Shown piece after piece: positions 52,537-60,666 of a stretch of 64,000 nucleotides of DNA. Where the stretch lies: positions 344,809 to 408,808 of the forward strand of contig JAUIEK010000003.1 of assembly GCA_030428865.1 (NCBI GenBank). Reading direction: 5' to 3'. The stretch's first letter is position 1. Each line of letters opens with the position of its first letter. The notes beneath the pieces were generated by a model that ran no database searches, was not told the origin of the DNA, and worked only from the letters and a program-made list of their open reading frames with translations. A program made the translations under genes and the position numbers. The DNA comes from Bacteroidia bacterium. Its GTDB lineage: Bacteria; Bacteroidota; Bacteroidia; Flavobacteriales; Flavobacteriaceae.

Positions 52537-53089
52537 ATGGGCAGAATTCTTACTATTTTACAAAGTGAATATTCGAGCGAATATTATACTTTCCATGGAA
52601 TGAAAAAATATGCTAAGCCAAAGATTTATCCTAAACTTACCTTTATCACTGTAGTTTTCATACTACTACCTCCTTAACCTAAATATTATGTGAAATATTC
52701 CTCCAAAAAAGTAAATGAGCAATGATTTAATTGTAAGTTCTTCTCCTAGAAACCACATAAAAACAACATAAGACGAATTGAATGTGAAATAGATCGTTAT
52801 TAGTACAATTTGCCAAATTTCCATATTCTACAGGTTTTTAGATTTAATCATTGTAAATATTATTAAGGAACTCTCTCTAAAAAACTGAACTGAACACTTA
52901 TGATTAAGTCCCATTGTACAAAATGGGAAATTGTAATTAATATTCCTAATGATTAAAAGTAAATCTTTACATCGTTTGTGTAGCTCTTTTGTAAATCTTA
53001 CCAAAAATTCGATCGAATATATCTATTTATTTTAATGTGACTAGAGAGTTTTTTTAGTTTTTTTACTACTATAAAATCAAAAATGATTT
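52537..53089. other. Intergenic region between the two tRNA genes
   Basis: About 550 bases separate tRNA-Met from the tRNA-Gly promoter. Apart from the possible small membrane-protein frame at 52666-52824 (minus) I see nothing coding. Short inverted repeats occur, such as tcccattgtac...gtacaaaatggga-like at about 52910-52930 and a palindromic aattcgatcgaat core near 53006-53019, without clear function. Confidence 0.4.
52666..52824 (-). CDS. Possible 52-residue membrane protein
   Basis: An ATG at 52822-52824 (complement) opens a 52-codon frame that ends at 52666. The translation has two hydrophobic stretches, about residues 4-26 (WQIVLITIYFTFNSSYV and on) and 34-49 (SLLIYFFGGIFHIIF), joined by a short GEELTIK loop and ending in RLRR. 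This is the shape of a small two-helix membrane protein with a basic cytoplasmic tail. No exact promoter element is visible and I know no homologue, so it could be chance in an otherwise non-coding stretch. Confidence 0.3.
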   Translation of the reverse strand: MEIWQIVLITIYFTFNSSYVVFMWFLGEELTIKSLLIYFFGGIFHIIFRLRR

Positions 53090-53097
53090 TATATTTG
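53090..53097 (+). promoter_or_regulatory. -7 promoter element of tRNA-Gly
   Basis: TATATTTG is an exact TAnnTTTG match, 12 bases upstream of the tRNA. A T-rich stretch lies at the -33 position. Confidence 0.65.
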
Positions 53098-53109
53098 TAG
53101 TCATTGATT

Positions 53110-53182
53110 GCGGGAGTAGCTCAGTTGGTAGAGCATCAGCCTTCCAAGCTGAATGTCGCCGGTTCGAACCCGGTCTCCCGCT
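53110..53182 (+). tRNA. tRNA-Gly (anticodon TCC)
   Basis: The acceptor gcgggag (53110-53116) pairs perfectly with ctcccgc (53175-53181). The D arm is gctc...gagc. The anticodon stem tcagc/gctga holds the loop cttccaa, with TCC at 53143-53145. The T arm is ccggttcgaacccgg. The discriminator is T, as for bacterial Gly tRNAs, and CCA is not encoded. Confidence 0.95.
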
Positions 53183-53210
53183 CTAAAACTTTTAACTTTG
53201 TAGAAAGTTT

Positions 53211-53861
53211 TTACTTCGTCAATCTTTTCCCAAAAAACAACAAAATAATAATAGGAATTGACAGAATAACAACCATTGTCAAATTCTGTAGAAATATACT
53301 AGGATATAGCAAAATAGTTAATCCAAAACCTCCTATTGCGCCTCCCAGATGAGCAGAATGACCAATGTTACCTAAACGTTTTTTCATTCCGTAAATAGAA
53401 TATAATAAATAACCTACTCCAAAAATGTATCCTGGTATTGGTATAGGAAGAGGAAATAACATTAAAGACATTTCAGGATAAAGTAATATACAAGAATATA
53501 CGATACCAGATACAGCTCCTGAAGCCCCAACCGCACTGTAATATGCTTCATCACTATGATAAAAGTAAGAATATATACTTCCAATAAGTAAACTTCCAAA
53601 GTAAATAAGAACAAATGACAAGCTCCCAAGACTAACACTAACAATGTCTCCAAATAAGTATAAAGCGTACATATTAAACCCCAAATGAAGCCAATCTACA
53701 TGTAAAAAACCTGATGACAGCATTCTAATTTGTTCTCCGTTTTTTATTCGTGTTACTTGAAATTTAAATCGTTCAAAAAAAGCATAATCAGTAAATCCTT
53801 TTATCGAAAAAAGCACATTAGCAACAATTATTAATAATACAGTTTGATTAATGTTTCCCAT
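53211..53861 (-). CDS. Rhomboid-family intramembrane serine protease
   Basis: I chose the ATG at 53861 (MGNINQTVLLII), giving 216 residues. An in-frame ATG at 53885 lies upstream of the promoter element. Six membrane helices are predicted. The catalytic motifs are HVDWLHLGFNMYAL (loop 1 and the oxyanion Asn), VGASGAVSGI with the nucleophile Ser (GxSG) in the middle, and GHSAHLGGAIGG with the catalytic His. It cleaves membrane proteins within or near the membrane; substrates are unknown. The gene is monocistronic and divergent from the acyltransferase gene. Confidence 0.92.
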   Translation of the reverse strand: MGNINQTVLLIIVANVLFSIKGFTDYAFFERFKFQVTRIKNGEQIRMLSSGFLHVDWLHLGFNMYALYLFGDIVSVSLGSLSFVLIYFGSLLIGSIYSYFYHSDEAYYSAVGASGAVSGIVYSCILLYPEMSLMLFPLPIPIPGYIFGVGYLLYSIYGMKKRLGNIGHSAHLGGAIGGFGLTILLYPSIFLQNLTMVVILSIPIIILLFFGKRLTK

Positions 53862-53867
53862 AGAGTA

Positions 53868-53875
53868 CAAACTTA
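53868..53875 (-). promoter_or_regulatory. -7 promoter element of the rhomboid gene
   Basis: The minus strand reads TAAGTTTG, an exact TAnnTTTG match, ending 6 bases before the ATG at 53861. The mRNA is probably leaderless, and this rules out the longer start at 53885. Confidence 0.6.
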
Positions 53876-53944
53876 GCCAAAACACTTTTTACATGTAACA
53901 AGTAAATTGGTTTTTTAATACGATATTTGCACAAAAAATTACAA

Positions 53945-54835
53945 GTGCATCTTTTTATATTTATTATTGTTTACCCTTTTCTTTTACTATTATCAATACT
54001 TCCCATGAGAGTATTGTATATAAAGTCAGATTTTTTATTTCTCTTTCTTTATTATATAGTTGGTTATCGAAAAAAAATAATTCTTAAAAACTTAGAGCTT
54101 GCTTTTCCTAACAAGAATCAGGAAGAATTACTAACTATTCGAAAAAAGTTTTATAAACACTTTACAGATTTACTTGTAGAGAGTATAAAATCTTTTACAA
54201 TTTCTGAAAAAGAAATTACCAAGCGTTATCGATTTACTAATCCTGAGATTGTGAATGACTTTTATGCTAAAGGAAGAAATATTGTATTAGTAGGTGCACA
54301 TCAAGGTAATTGGGAATGGTCCATTAATATGCCTTTGTTTTTTGACATTACTGTATTTGGTGCCTATACTAGAATTAAAAACAAATACTTTGATAAGGTT
54401 ATAAAAAATACTAGAGAAAAGTTTGGTGTTCGCGGATATAAAACAAGTTTATTTATTGAAATGTTAAAAGAAAATATTAAAAATAAAATACCTGGTTTAT
54501 ACATACTTTTAAGTGATCAATCACCTGCATTAAGCAAAACTCATTATTGGACAGAATTTATGGGAATTAAAGTTCCCGTTCATACAGGTGCAGAAATGCT
54601 TGCCAAAAAATTTGATATGGTTGTAATAAACTATAGCATAAAAAAAGTGAAGCGCGGTTATTATGAAGCTACCCTAGAAACCTTAACTGATAATCCAAAA
54701 GAATTTGAAAATTATCAGATTACAGATAAATACCTAAGAATTACGGAAGAAAATATTAAACAACAACCAGAATATTATCTGTGGTCTCACAGACGATTTA
54801 AGCATCGAGATAAAGTGCCAGAAAAGTGGCAATAA
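53945..54835 (+). CDS. LpxL/HtrB-family lipid A acyltransferase
   Basis: No ATG exists near the expected start. I chose GTG at 53945 (product MHLFIFIIVYPFLLLLSILP), 296 residues; an in-frame TTG lies at 53927 and the first ATG would remove 20 more residues including the membrane anchor. Residues 1-45 contain the anchor helix. The lysophospholipid acyltransferase motif is GAHQGNWEWS (HX4E, about 118-127), followed by LLSDQSPALSKTHYWTEFMGIKVPVHTGAEMLAKKF, as in late acyltransferases of lipid A synthesis. It should transfer an acyl chain to lipid A or an ornithine-type lipid at the inner membrane. Confidence 0.9.
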   Translation: MHLFIFIIVYPFLLLLSILPMRVLYIKSDFLFLFLYYIVGYRKKIILKNLELAFPNKNQEELLTIRKKFYKHFTDLLVESIKSFTISEKEITKRYRFTNPEIVNDFYAKGRNIVLVGAHQGNWEWSINMPLFFDITVFGAYTRIKNKYFDKVIKNTREKFGVRGYKTSLFIEMLKENIKNKIPGLYILLSDQSPALSKTHYWTEFMGIKVPVHTGAEMLAKKFDMVVINYSIKKVKRGYYEATLETLTDNPKEFENYQITDKYLRITEENIKQQPEYYLWSHRRFKHRDKVPEKWQ

Positions 54836-54851
54836 CCATATTTATTCACGC

Positions 54852-56327
54852 TTAAAAATTAAACCAACTATTAACTAAATCGTGCTCAACAGGTTTGACA
54901 GATTTATGAACGTAATCATTTTTTTCTAGGCTATATTCATAATCTTTTGCCCATTCATCAATATTGTTTGATAACTCTTTTAATGAATTACAAATAAACA
55001 TAAGTTCCTCATTAGTTATTGTAGGATGTAATGAAAGTCGGATCCAACCAGGTTTTTCTGTAGAACAACCTCCTAAAATTTGACCTTTTATGTGGTAACT
55101 TGTTTTTAAATCTACATTCAGCAAGTAATGTCCGTATGTTCCTGCACAAGAACAGCCTCCTCTTGTTTGAATACCAAATCGATCATTTAGTAACTTAACA
55201 ACTAAGTTAAAATGATAATTTGTAAAATAAAAAGAGAATATACTTAGCCTTTCTTTATGATTTGGAGCCAAGATATTTACATTCGATAAAGATTCTAATG
55301 TAGAAAAAAGTACTTGGTTTATCTCTTCTTCTCTTTTTTTAATATTATCTGTTCCCATTTGCTCTTTCAATTGAACAGAAAGTGCCACGCGAATTGTTTG
55401 AAGAAATGCTGGAGTACCTCCATCTTCTCTCGTTTCTACATCATCTACGTAATCGTGATCTCCCCATGGATTGGTATAAGTTACTGTTCCGCCTCCAGGA
55501 TTGTCTGGCACTAAGTTTTTATATAGTTTTTTATTAAAAATTAATACTCCTGTTCCTCCAGGTCCTCCTAAAAATTTATGAGGAGAAAGAAAAATTGCAT
55601 CTAAGTACGCATCAGAATCTTTTGGATGCATATTGATGTCTACATATGGTCCGCTACAGGCAAAGTCAACAAAACACAATCCGTTATATTGATGGATCAA
55701 TTTTGCTACTTCATGATAAGGAGTCTGAATCCCTGTTACGTTAGAACAAGCCGTTATAGACGCTATTTTAATAGGTCTATCTTGATGTTCCTGAATGTAT
55801 TTTTCAAATGTTTTTAAACAAAAAGATCCTTCTTCATTACAAGGAACCACAACAACATCTGCAATGGTTTCTAACCATGATGTTTGATTAGAATGGTGCT
55901 CCATGTATGATACAAAAACGACAGGTTTTATATCATCTGGTATTTTTGTATAATCTTTTAAGTTTTCAGAAACTTTTAATCCTAAGATTCGTTGAAACTT
56001 ATTGATAACACCTGTCATACCTGAACCTTGCGTAATCAAAACATCATCTGAATTTGCATTCACATGTCGTTTTATGATATTTCTCGCCTCATGATAAGCC
56101 AATGTCATTGCCGCTCCAGAAGTTGATGTTTCGGTATGTGTATTCGCTACAAAAGGACCAAAATCATTCATTAACTTTTCTTCAATAGGTCGATACAACC
56201 TTCCACTAGCTGTCCAATCTGTATAAATTAGTTTTTTCTCTCCATAAGGAGATAAAAATGTTTGATCTATACCAATAATGTTTTTTCTAAACTGAAGAAA
56301 ATAAGATTCTAACGATGTATTCATCAC
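54852..56327 (-). CDS. Class V PLP aminotransferase (cysteine desulfurase-like)
   Basis: The 491-residue product is a fold type I enzyme: YTDWTASGRLYRPIEEKL, NTHTETSTSGAAMTLAYHEAR and VLITQGSGMTGVINKF are followed by ACSNVTGIQTPYHEVAKL, FVDFACSGPYVDI and FLSPHKFLGGPGGTGVLIF with the Schiff-base Lys. RGGCSCAGTYGHYLL contains a Cys cluster where SufS has its active Cys. It is about 80 residues longer than SufS. The substrate is not known. It overlaps glmM by 4 bases and follows it, so the two are coupled. A role in sulfur transfer is plausible but not shown. Confidence 0.88.
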   Translation of the reverse strand: MMNTSLESYFLQFRKNIIGIDQTFLSPYGEKKLIYTDWTASGRLYRPIEEKLMNDFGPFVANTHTETSTSGAAMTLAYHEARNIIKRHVNANSDDVLITQGSGMTGVINKFQRILGLKVSENLKDYTKIPDDIKPVVFVSYMEHHSNQTSWLETIADVVVVPCNEEGSFCLKTFEKYIQEHQDRPIKIASITACSNVTGIQTPYHEVAKLIHQYNGLCFVDFACSGPYVDINMHPKDSDAYLDAIFLSPHKFLGGPGGTGVLIFNKKLYKNLVPDNPGGGTVTYTNPWGDHDYVDDVETREDGGTPAFLQTIRVALSVQLKEQMGTDNIKKREEEINQVLFSTLESLSNVNILAPNHKERLSIFSFYFTNYHFNLVVKLLNDRFGIQTRGGCSCAGTYGHYLLNVDLKTSYHIKGQILGGCSTEKPGWIRLSLHPTITNEELMFICNSLKELSNNIDEWAKDYEYSLEKNDYVHKSVKPVEHDLVNSWFNF

Positions 56328-57712
56328 TCTACAATTTCTTGAATTTCTGTTATAATTCTCTTGGCTAAACTATCTGCCTGCTCTTGAGAAACACTTTCTG
56401 TATAGATTCGGATAATAGGTTCTGTATTTGACTTACGTAAATGAACCCATTCATTTTCAAAATCTATTTTTACACCATCTATTGTGTTTACTTCTTCATA
56501 AGCATATTTCTCTGACATTTTTACAAGAATCTCATCAACATTAATTTGAGGCGTTAACTGTATTTTATTTTTACTCATAAAGTAACTCGGATAACTCTCT
56601 CTTAACTCTTTACAGGATAATTTGCTTTGTGCTAAATGAGATAGAAATAATGCTATTCCCACCAACGAATCTCTTCCATAATGAGAAGCTGGATAAATAA
56701 TTCCGCCATTTCCCTCTCCTCCAATTACTGCATTTGTAGCCTTCATCATTTTTACCACATTTACTTCTCCTACTGCACTGGCTTTATAACTGCCTCTATG
56801 CTTTTGAGTAACATCTTTTAAAGCTCTGGAAGATGATAAGTTAGAAACCGTGTTCCCTCCTTGTTTTCCTAATACATAATCAGCACAAGCAACTAATGTA
56901 TATTCTTCTCCAAACATACTTCCATCTTCACAAATCAATGCTAATCTATCTACATCAGGATCTACAACTATTCCTAAATCTGCTTTTTCTTTTACTACCA
57001 ATTCAGAAATCTCTGTTAAATGTTCCTTTAAAGGCTCTGGATTATGAGGAAAATGTCCGTTTGGCTCACAATATAACTCTATACACTTTACACCAAGAGT
57101 TTTTAATAAAGCTGGAACAGCAATACTTCCTGTAGAGTTTACAGCATCTACCACAACTGTGAAATCTGCTTGTTGAATTGCTTTTACATCAACTAAATCT
57201 AGTTTTAGGACTTCTTGAATATGCTTGTCTATATATCCAGATAATTTTGAGTATTTGCCTAAATTATCAACATCTGAAAACTCATAATTATCGCTCTCTG
57301 CTATTTTTAGAATTGCTTCTCCAGCTTCAGCATCTAAAAATTCTCCTTTTTCGTTTAAGAGTTTCAATGCATTCCATTGCTTTGGATTATGGCTTGCTGT
57401 TAGAATAATTCCTCCATCAGCATTTTCCATAGGAACTGCTATTTCTACTGTTGGAGTAGTAGACAAACCTAAATCAACTACATTAATACCCAAACCTACT
57501 AGTGTATTAGCCACCAAACTACTAATCATTTTTCCAGAGATTCTAGCATCTCTCCCAATAACTACAGTAACTGATTTCTTATCAGGATTTTTTTGCTTGA
57601 TAAATGTACCATAAGCAGAAGCAAATTTTACTGTATCTAGAGGCGTTAAATTATCTCCTATTTTACCTCCAATTGTTCCTCTAATACCAGAAATAGACTT
57701 AATAAGTGTCAT
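56324..57712 (-). CDS. glmM: Phosphoglucosamine mutase (GlmM-type phosphohexomutase)
   Basis: I placed the start at 57712 (MTLIKSISGIRGTIGGK), giving 462 residues; the frame is open upstream but would run through a terminator and into the neighbouring gene. Features are SISGIRGTIG at the N-terminus, the active-site TASHNPKQWNALK with the phosphoserine, the metal-binding VVDPDVDRLAL, the sugar-binding GGEGNGGIIYP and RKSNTEPIIRIYTE at the C-terminus. It interconverts glucosamine 6-phosphate and 1-phosphate for peptidoglycan and LPS precursors. In Bacteroidota this sequence type is annotated as GlmM, though activity on other hexoses is possible. Confidence 0.92.
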   Translation of the reverse strand: MTLIKSISGIRGTIGGKIGDNLTPLDTVKFASAYGTFIKQKNPDKKSVTVVIGRDARISGKMISSLVANTLVGLGINVVDLGLSTTPTVEIAVPMENADGGIILTASHNPKQWNALKLLNEKGEFLDAEAGEAILKIAESDNYEFSDVDNLGKYSKLSGYIDKHIQEVLKLDLVDVKAIQQADFTVVVDAVNSTGSIAVPALLKTLGVKCIELYCEPNGHFPHNPEPLKEHLTEISELVVKEKADLGIVVDPDVDRLALICEDGSMFGEEYTLVACADYVLGKQGGNTVSNLSSSRALKDVTQKHRGSYKASAVGEVNVVKMMKATNAVIGGEGNGGIIYPASHYGRDSLVGIALFLSHLAQSKLSCKELRESYPSYFMSKNKIQLTPQINVDEILVKMSEKYAYEEVNTIDGVKIDFENEWVHLRKSNTEPIIRIYTESVSQEQADSLAKRIITEIQEIVE

Positions 57713-57732
57713 GCATTTATTTTTAAGCTCAA

Positions 57733-57740
57733 CAAAGATA
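57733..57740 (-). promoter_or_regulatory. -7 promoter element of glmM
   Basis: The minus strand reads TATCTTTG, an exact TAnnTTTG match, ending 20 bases before the ATG at 57712. This supports that start. Confidence 0.6.
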
Positions 57741-57773
57741 ATTGATTCTATAGACAAGCAAGAAAAAGAGATA

Positions 57774-57805
57774 AAAAAAGCCGTTGTTTTAACAACGGCT
57801 TTTTT
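57774..57805 (-). terminator. Terminator of the Cys-rich lipoprotein gene
   Basis: The stem gccgttgtt/aacaacggc has a 2-base loop and is flanked by A and T runs on both sides, so it can work in either direction. It lies 27 bases after the stop at 57832. Its 20-base core is the exact reverse complement of the hairpin core at 58554-58573. Confidence 0.88.
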
Positions 57806-57831
57806 GAATAATTCAATACTATAAAATTTAG

Positions 57832-58356
57832 TTAACACTGTTGCGAGCACACTTTAGCGCTAATATAACCTCGTGAAACCTGAATTCTTCTACAATCTCC
57901 TGCGCCATCAATTTCAGATAAAACGGATGTTATTTTTCTTCTCACACAAGCCTCAGAACTACAATTTCCTTCATCATTCCAGCCTTCAGGACAACTACCC
58001 ATAATATCCTCAATGGGATCTCCTCTATATTCTAAATTTTCACTTAAAACAACCTCTTTGAAATTTGTAATTGTAATATTATTGTTATTGCTATTTACAA
58101 TCAACTGAAAAGTTATCATCTTTTTTTCATCACCTTTTACCAATTCATCTGTTTCGTCTAATAAAGAACTAACAAAATTATTAACTTCTTTTGTGTTTGA
58201 TAAATTCAAGTTGACAATAATGTCTTTATTTAATCCTATTGTTAATTCGGATAAATCAAGGTTATCTAAATCAATATTATCATTTAATCTTTGATCGTTG
58301 GAACAACTACTAGCTAAGATGATAATACTAAAAATTGTTGGGAGAATTTTTTTCAT
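57832..58356 (-). CDS. Lipoprotein with a six-cysteine C-terminal module
   Basis: The 174-residue product has a lipobox ending LASSC (Cys18), so it is a lipoprotein. Residues about 24-110 are Asn- and Leu-rich with no known domain (NLDLSELTIGLNKDIIVNLNLSN). The C-terminal 55 residues contain six Cys in the order CPEGWN, NC, EAC, DC, VC and a final QQC, an even number suited to three disulfides. I recall similar Cys-spaced tails in other small flavobacterial proteins, without assigned function. It is a lone gene between glmM and rpsA, bracketed by two matching terminators. Confidence 0.78.
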   Translation of the reverse strand: MKKILPTIFSIIILASSCSNDQRLNDNIDLDNLDLSELTIGLNKDIIVNLNLSNTKEVNNFVSSLLDETDELVKGDEKKMITFQLIVNSNNNNITITNFKEVVLSENLEYRGDPIEDIMGSCPEGWNDEGNCSSEACVRRKITSVLSEIDGAGDCRRIQVSRGYISAKVCSQQC

Positions 58357-58489
58357 AAAAAAATGGTTTTTAATTTAATTTGTGATTCGTTATTTTTAAA
58401 TGCTATAACATTTTTTTGAATTCTTTATAAAAGAAGAGAAAATAATTAAAAAAAACAACTAGAATAACATTTTTTTGACTAAAAACGAT

Positions 58490-58541
58490 AAATCTCACTA
58501 TTTTCCGTTATACCCTAGAATCACTGAAAACAGTGAGATTT
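58490..58541. promoter_or_regulatory. Nested inverted repeats upstream of the Cys-rich lipoprotein gene
   Basis: The outer arms aaatctcact (58490-58499) and agtgagattt (58532-58541) are perfect complements 32 bases apart. A second hairpin tcactg-aaaa-cagtga (58521-58536) uses part of the same right arm, so the two cannot form together. It lies about 135 bases before the lipoprotein start and just beyond the rpsA terminator. An operator pair or attenuator-like leader is possible, but I cannot tell which. Confidence 0.4.
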
Positions 58542-58549
58542 CAAATAAA

Positions 58550-58577
58550 AAAAGCCGTTGTTAAAACAACGGCTTTT
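58550..58577 (-). terminator. Terminator of rpsA
   Basis: The stem gccgttgtt/aacaacggc has an AA loop and, on the minus strand, is followed by a run of seven T. It lies 21 bases after the rpsA stop. Confidence 0.9.
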
Positions 58578-58598
58578 CTGTATCAAAAAGAAGAATGT

Positions 58599-60434
58599 TT
58601 ATTTTTTCTTCTTGTCTTCTTCCATTTTTTTCTTTAAATCTGCAAGACCTTCAATGTCTCCTAATGTAGTTTTCTCTACTTCTGCTGCTTTTTTATTTGC
58701 AGCTTTTACATTTTTAGTTTCTTGCTCTTTAAAGATTGCTGTATGAGAAACAACAATTCTTCTATATTCTTTAGAAAATTCAATAACTTTAAATTGATCT
58801 TTATCTCCTTTTTCTATCTTAGAACCATCTTCTTTCTCTATATGACGACCAGGTGCAAATGCTTCTACTCCATCTTCAAAAACAACAACAGCTCCTTTAT
58901 CATTCTTTTCTTTAACAGTTCCTTCATGAACAGAATCAATTGTGTAAGTTTCTTCATGAGCATCCCAAGGATTTTTTTGAGTTTGCTTATGACCTAAGTT
59001 TAACTTACGTCCTTCAACATCTAACTCAAGAACTTGAACCTCTAGTGTATCTCCTATAGAAACAAACTCAGATGGGTGTTTAATTTTCTTAGTCCAAGAT
59101 AGATCAGAAATATATACTAATCCATCAATTCCTTCTTCTAACTCAACAAATACACCAAAGTTTGTGTAATTTCTTACAGTTCCTTTATGAGTTGATCCTA
59201 CAGGGTATTTAGAAGTAATATCCGTCCAAGGATCTGGATGTAGTTGCTTCATTCCTAGAGACATTTTTCGTTCTTCTCTATCTAATGTTAAAATTTGAGC
59301 TTCTACCTTATCACCTACTTGAACAAAATCTTGAGCAGAACGTAAGTGAGTTGACCAAGACATTTCTGATACGTGAATTAGTCCTTCTACTCCATCTGCT
59401 ATTTCTATAAACGCACCGTAATCTGCTAAAACAACTACTTCTCCAGTTACTTTATCTCCTACTTTTAAATCCTTATCTAAAGCTTCCCATGGATGAGCAG
59501 ATAATTGTTTTAACCCTAATTGGATTCTAGATTTATCATCATCAAAATCTAAAATTACAACATTTAACTTTTGGTCTAATTCTAATACCTCATTTGGATG
59601 GTTAATTCTAGACCATGATAAATCTGTAATATGCACTAATCCATCAACTCCTCCTAAATCAACAAATACACCATAAGAAGTAATATTTTTAACTACTCCT
59701 TCTAATACTTGTCCTTTTTCTAATTGACCAATAATCTCTTTCTTTTGAAGTTCAATATCAGCTTCAATAAGTGCTTTATGAGATACAACAACGTTCTTAA
59801 ATTCGTGGTTAATTTTTACCACTTTAAACTCCATTGTTTTCTCTACATATTGATCGTAGTCTCTAATTGGTTTTACATCAATTTGAGAACCTGGTAAAAA
59901 TGCTTCGATTCCGAAAACATCTACAATCATACCACCTCTAGTTCTACATTTAACAAAACCATTAACTACTTCTCCTGTTTCGTGTGCATTATTAACACGC
60001 TCCCAAGCTTTAATTACTCTTGCTTTTTTGTGTGATAATACTAATTGACCTGTGCTATCTTCGCGCTTATCAACTAATACTTCCACCTTATCTCCAACAG
60101 CTAAATTAGGGTTGTAACGAAATTCGTTTAACGAGATTACACCTTCTGATTTCGAGTTAATATCAATAATAGCATCTCGTTCTGTAACACGAATTACAGT
60201 TCCTTCAATAACATCTCGTTCTTTTACAAAACCTACAGTTCCCTCTAATGCTTTTTCAAACTCCTTTAACTTAGACTCATCTACAGCCTCAATACCTTCT
60301 TCGTATTTATGCCAGTCAAAGTTTTTTAAAAAGTCTTTTGGAGATTCTTTTTTTGTTGCTTTTTCAGTAGTAGCAACTCCTTGTGTTTCTTGAGCCTCTA
60401 CCTGAGTTTCGGCTTGTTTTGATTCTTCAGACAT
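58599..60434 (-). CDS. rpsA: 30S ribosomal protein S1
   Basis: The 611-residue product has six S1 RNA-binding repeats from about residue 70. Clear examples are GQVLEGVVKNITSYGVFVDLGGVDGLVHITDLSW, GDKVTGEVVVLADYGAFIEIADGVEGLIHVSEMSW and GSTHKGTVRNYTNFGVFVELEEGIDGLVYISDLSW (quoted in pieces). The N-terminal 50 residues are acidic and Gln-rich, and the C-terminus is Lys-rich (LADLKKKMEEDKKKK). S1 helps mRNA binding to the 30S subunit, which matters in a lineage without strong Shine-Dalgarno sites. The gene is monocistronic, with a promoter about 120 bases upstream and its own terminator. Confidence 0.96.
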   Translation of the reverse strand: MSEESKQAETQVEAQETQGVATTEKATKKESPKDFLKNFDWHKYEEGIEAVDESKLKEFEKALEGTVGFVKERDVIEGTVIRVTERDAIIDINSKSEGVISLNEFRYNPNLAVGDKVEVLVDKREDSTGQLVLSHKKARVIKAWERVNNAHETGEVVNGFVKCRTRGGMIVDVFGIEAFLPGSQIDVKPIRDYDQYVEKTMEFKVVKINHEFKNVVVSHKALIEADIELQKKEIIGQLEKGQVLEGVVKNITSYGVFVDLGGVDGLVHITDLSWSRINHPNEVLELDQKLNVVILDFDDDKSRIQLGLKQLSAHPWEALDKDLKVGDKVTGEVVVLADYGAFIEIADGVEGLIHVSEMSWSTHLRSAQDFVQVGDKVEAQILTLDREERKMSLGMKQLHPDPWTDITSKYPVGSTHKGTVRNYTNFGVFVELEEGIDGLVYISDLSWTKKIKHPSEFVSIGDTLEVQVLELDVEGRKLNLGHKQTQKNPWDAHEETYTIDSVHEGTVKEKNDKGAVVVFEDGVEAFAPGRHIEKEDGSKIEKGDKDQFKVIEFSKEYRRIVVSHTAIFKEQETKNVKAANKKAAEVEKTTLGDIEGLADLKKKMEEDKKKK

Positions 60435-60554
60435 GCTGAAATATTTTGTATCTTATTATTAAACAGATTACTAGCGATTGAAATAATAAGAGAAATTAAA
60501 CTTATTTATTTTATCTATAAATCCTTTTCTAATCTGTTATCGCAAAAAGGAGTG

Positions 60555-60562
60555 CAAATGTA
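60555..60562 (-). promoter_or_regulatory. -7 promoter element of rpsA
   Basis: The minus strand reads TACATTTG, an exact TAnnTTTG match. It implies an unusually long leader of about 110-115 bases for this genome, which could hold a regulatory structure. Confidence 0.5.
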
Positions 60563-60636
60563 CAAAATATTACTGATAATTAAGCTTTTACATAATTTAT
60601 TTTTTAATCTATCATTCATTATTAAGTTACAACGAT

Positions 60637-60644
60637 TAAATTTG
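60637..60644 (+). promoter_or_regulatory. -7 promoter element of queE
   Basis: TAAATTTG is an exact TAnnTTTG match, 22 bases before the ATG at 60667. Confidence 0.6.
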
Positions 60645-60666
60645 CACTAGATTTCTAAGAAGTTAC

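Noticed and set aside
53104..53352. Plus-strand frame of 82 codons through tRNA-Gly
   Set aside because: It reads through the tRNA gene and then antisense to the rhomboid gene; its first 26 residues are a translation of the tRNA.
57713..57850. Longer N-terminus for glmM (in-frame start at 57850)
   Set aside because: It would run through the terminator hairpin at 57774-57805 and the promoter element at 57733-57740, and the GlmM family starts at the MTLIKSISGIRG segment.
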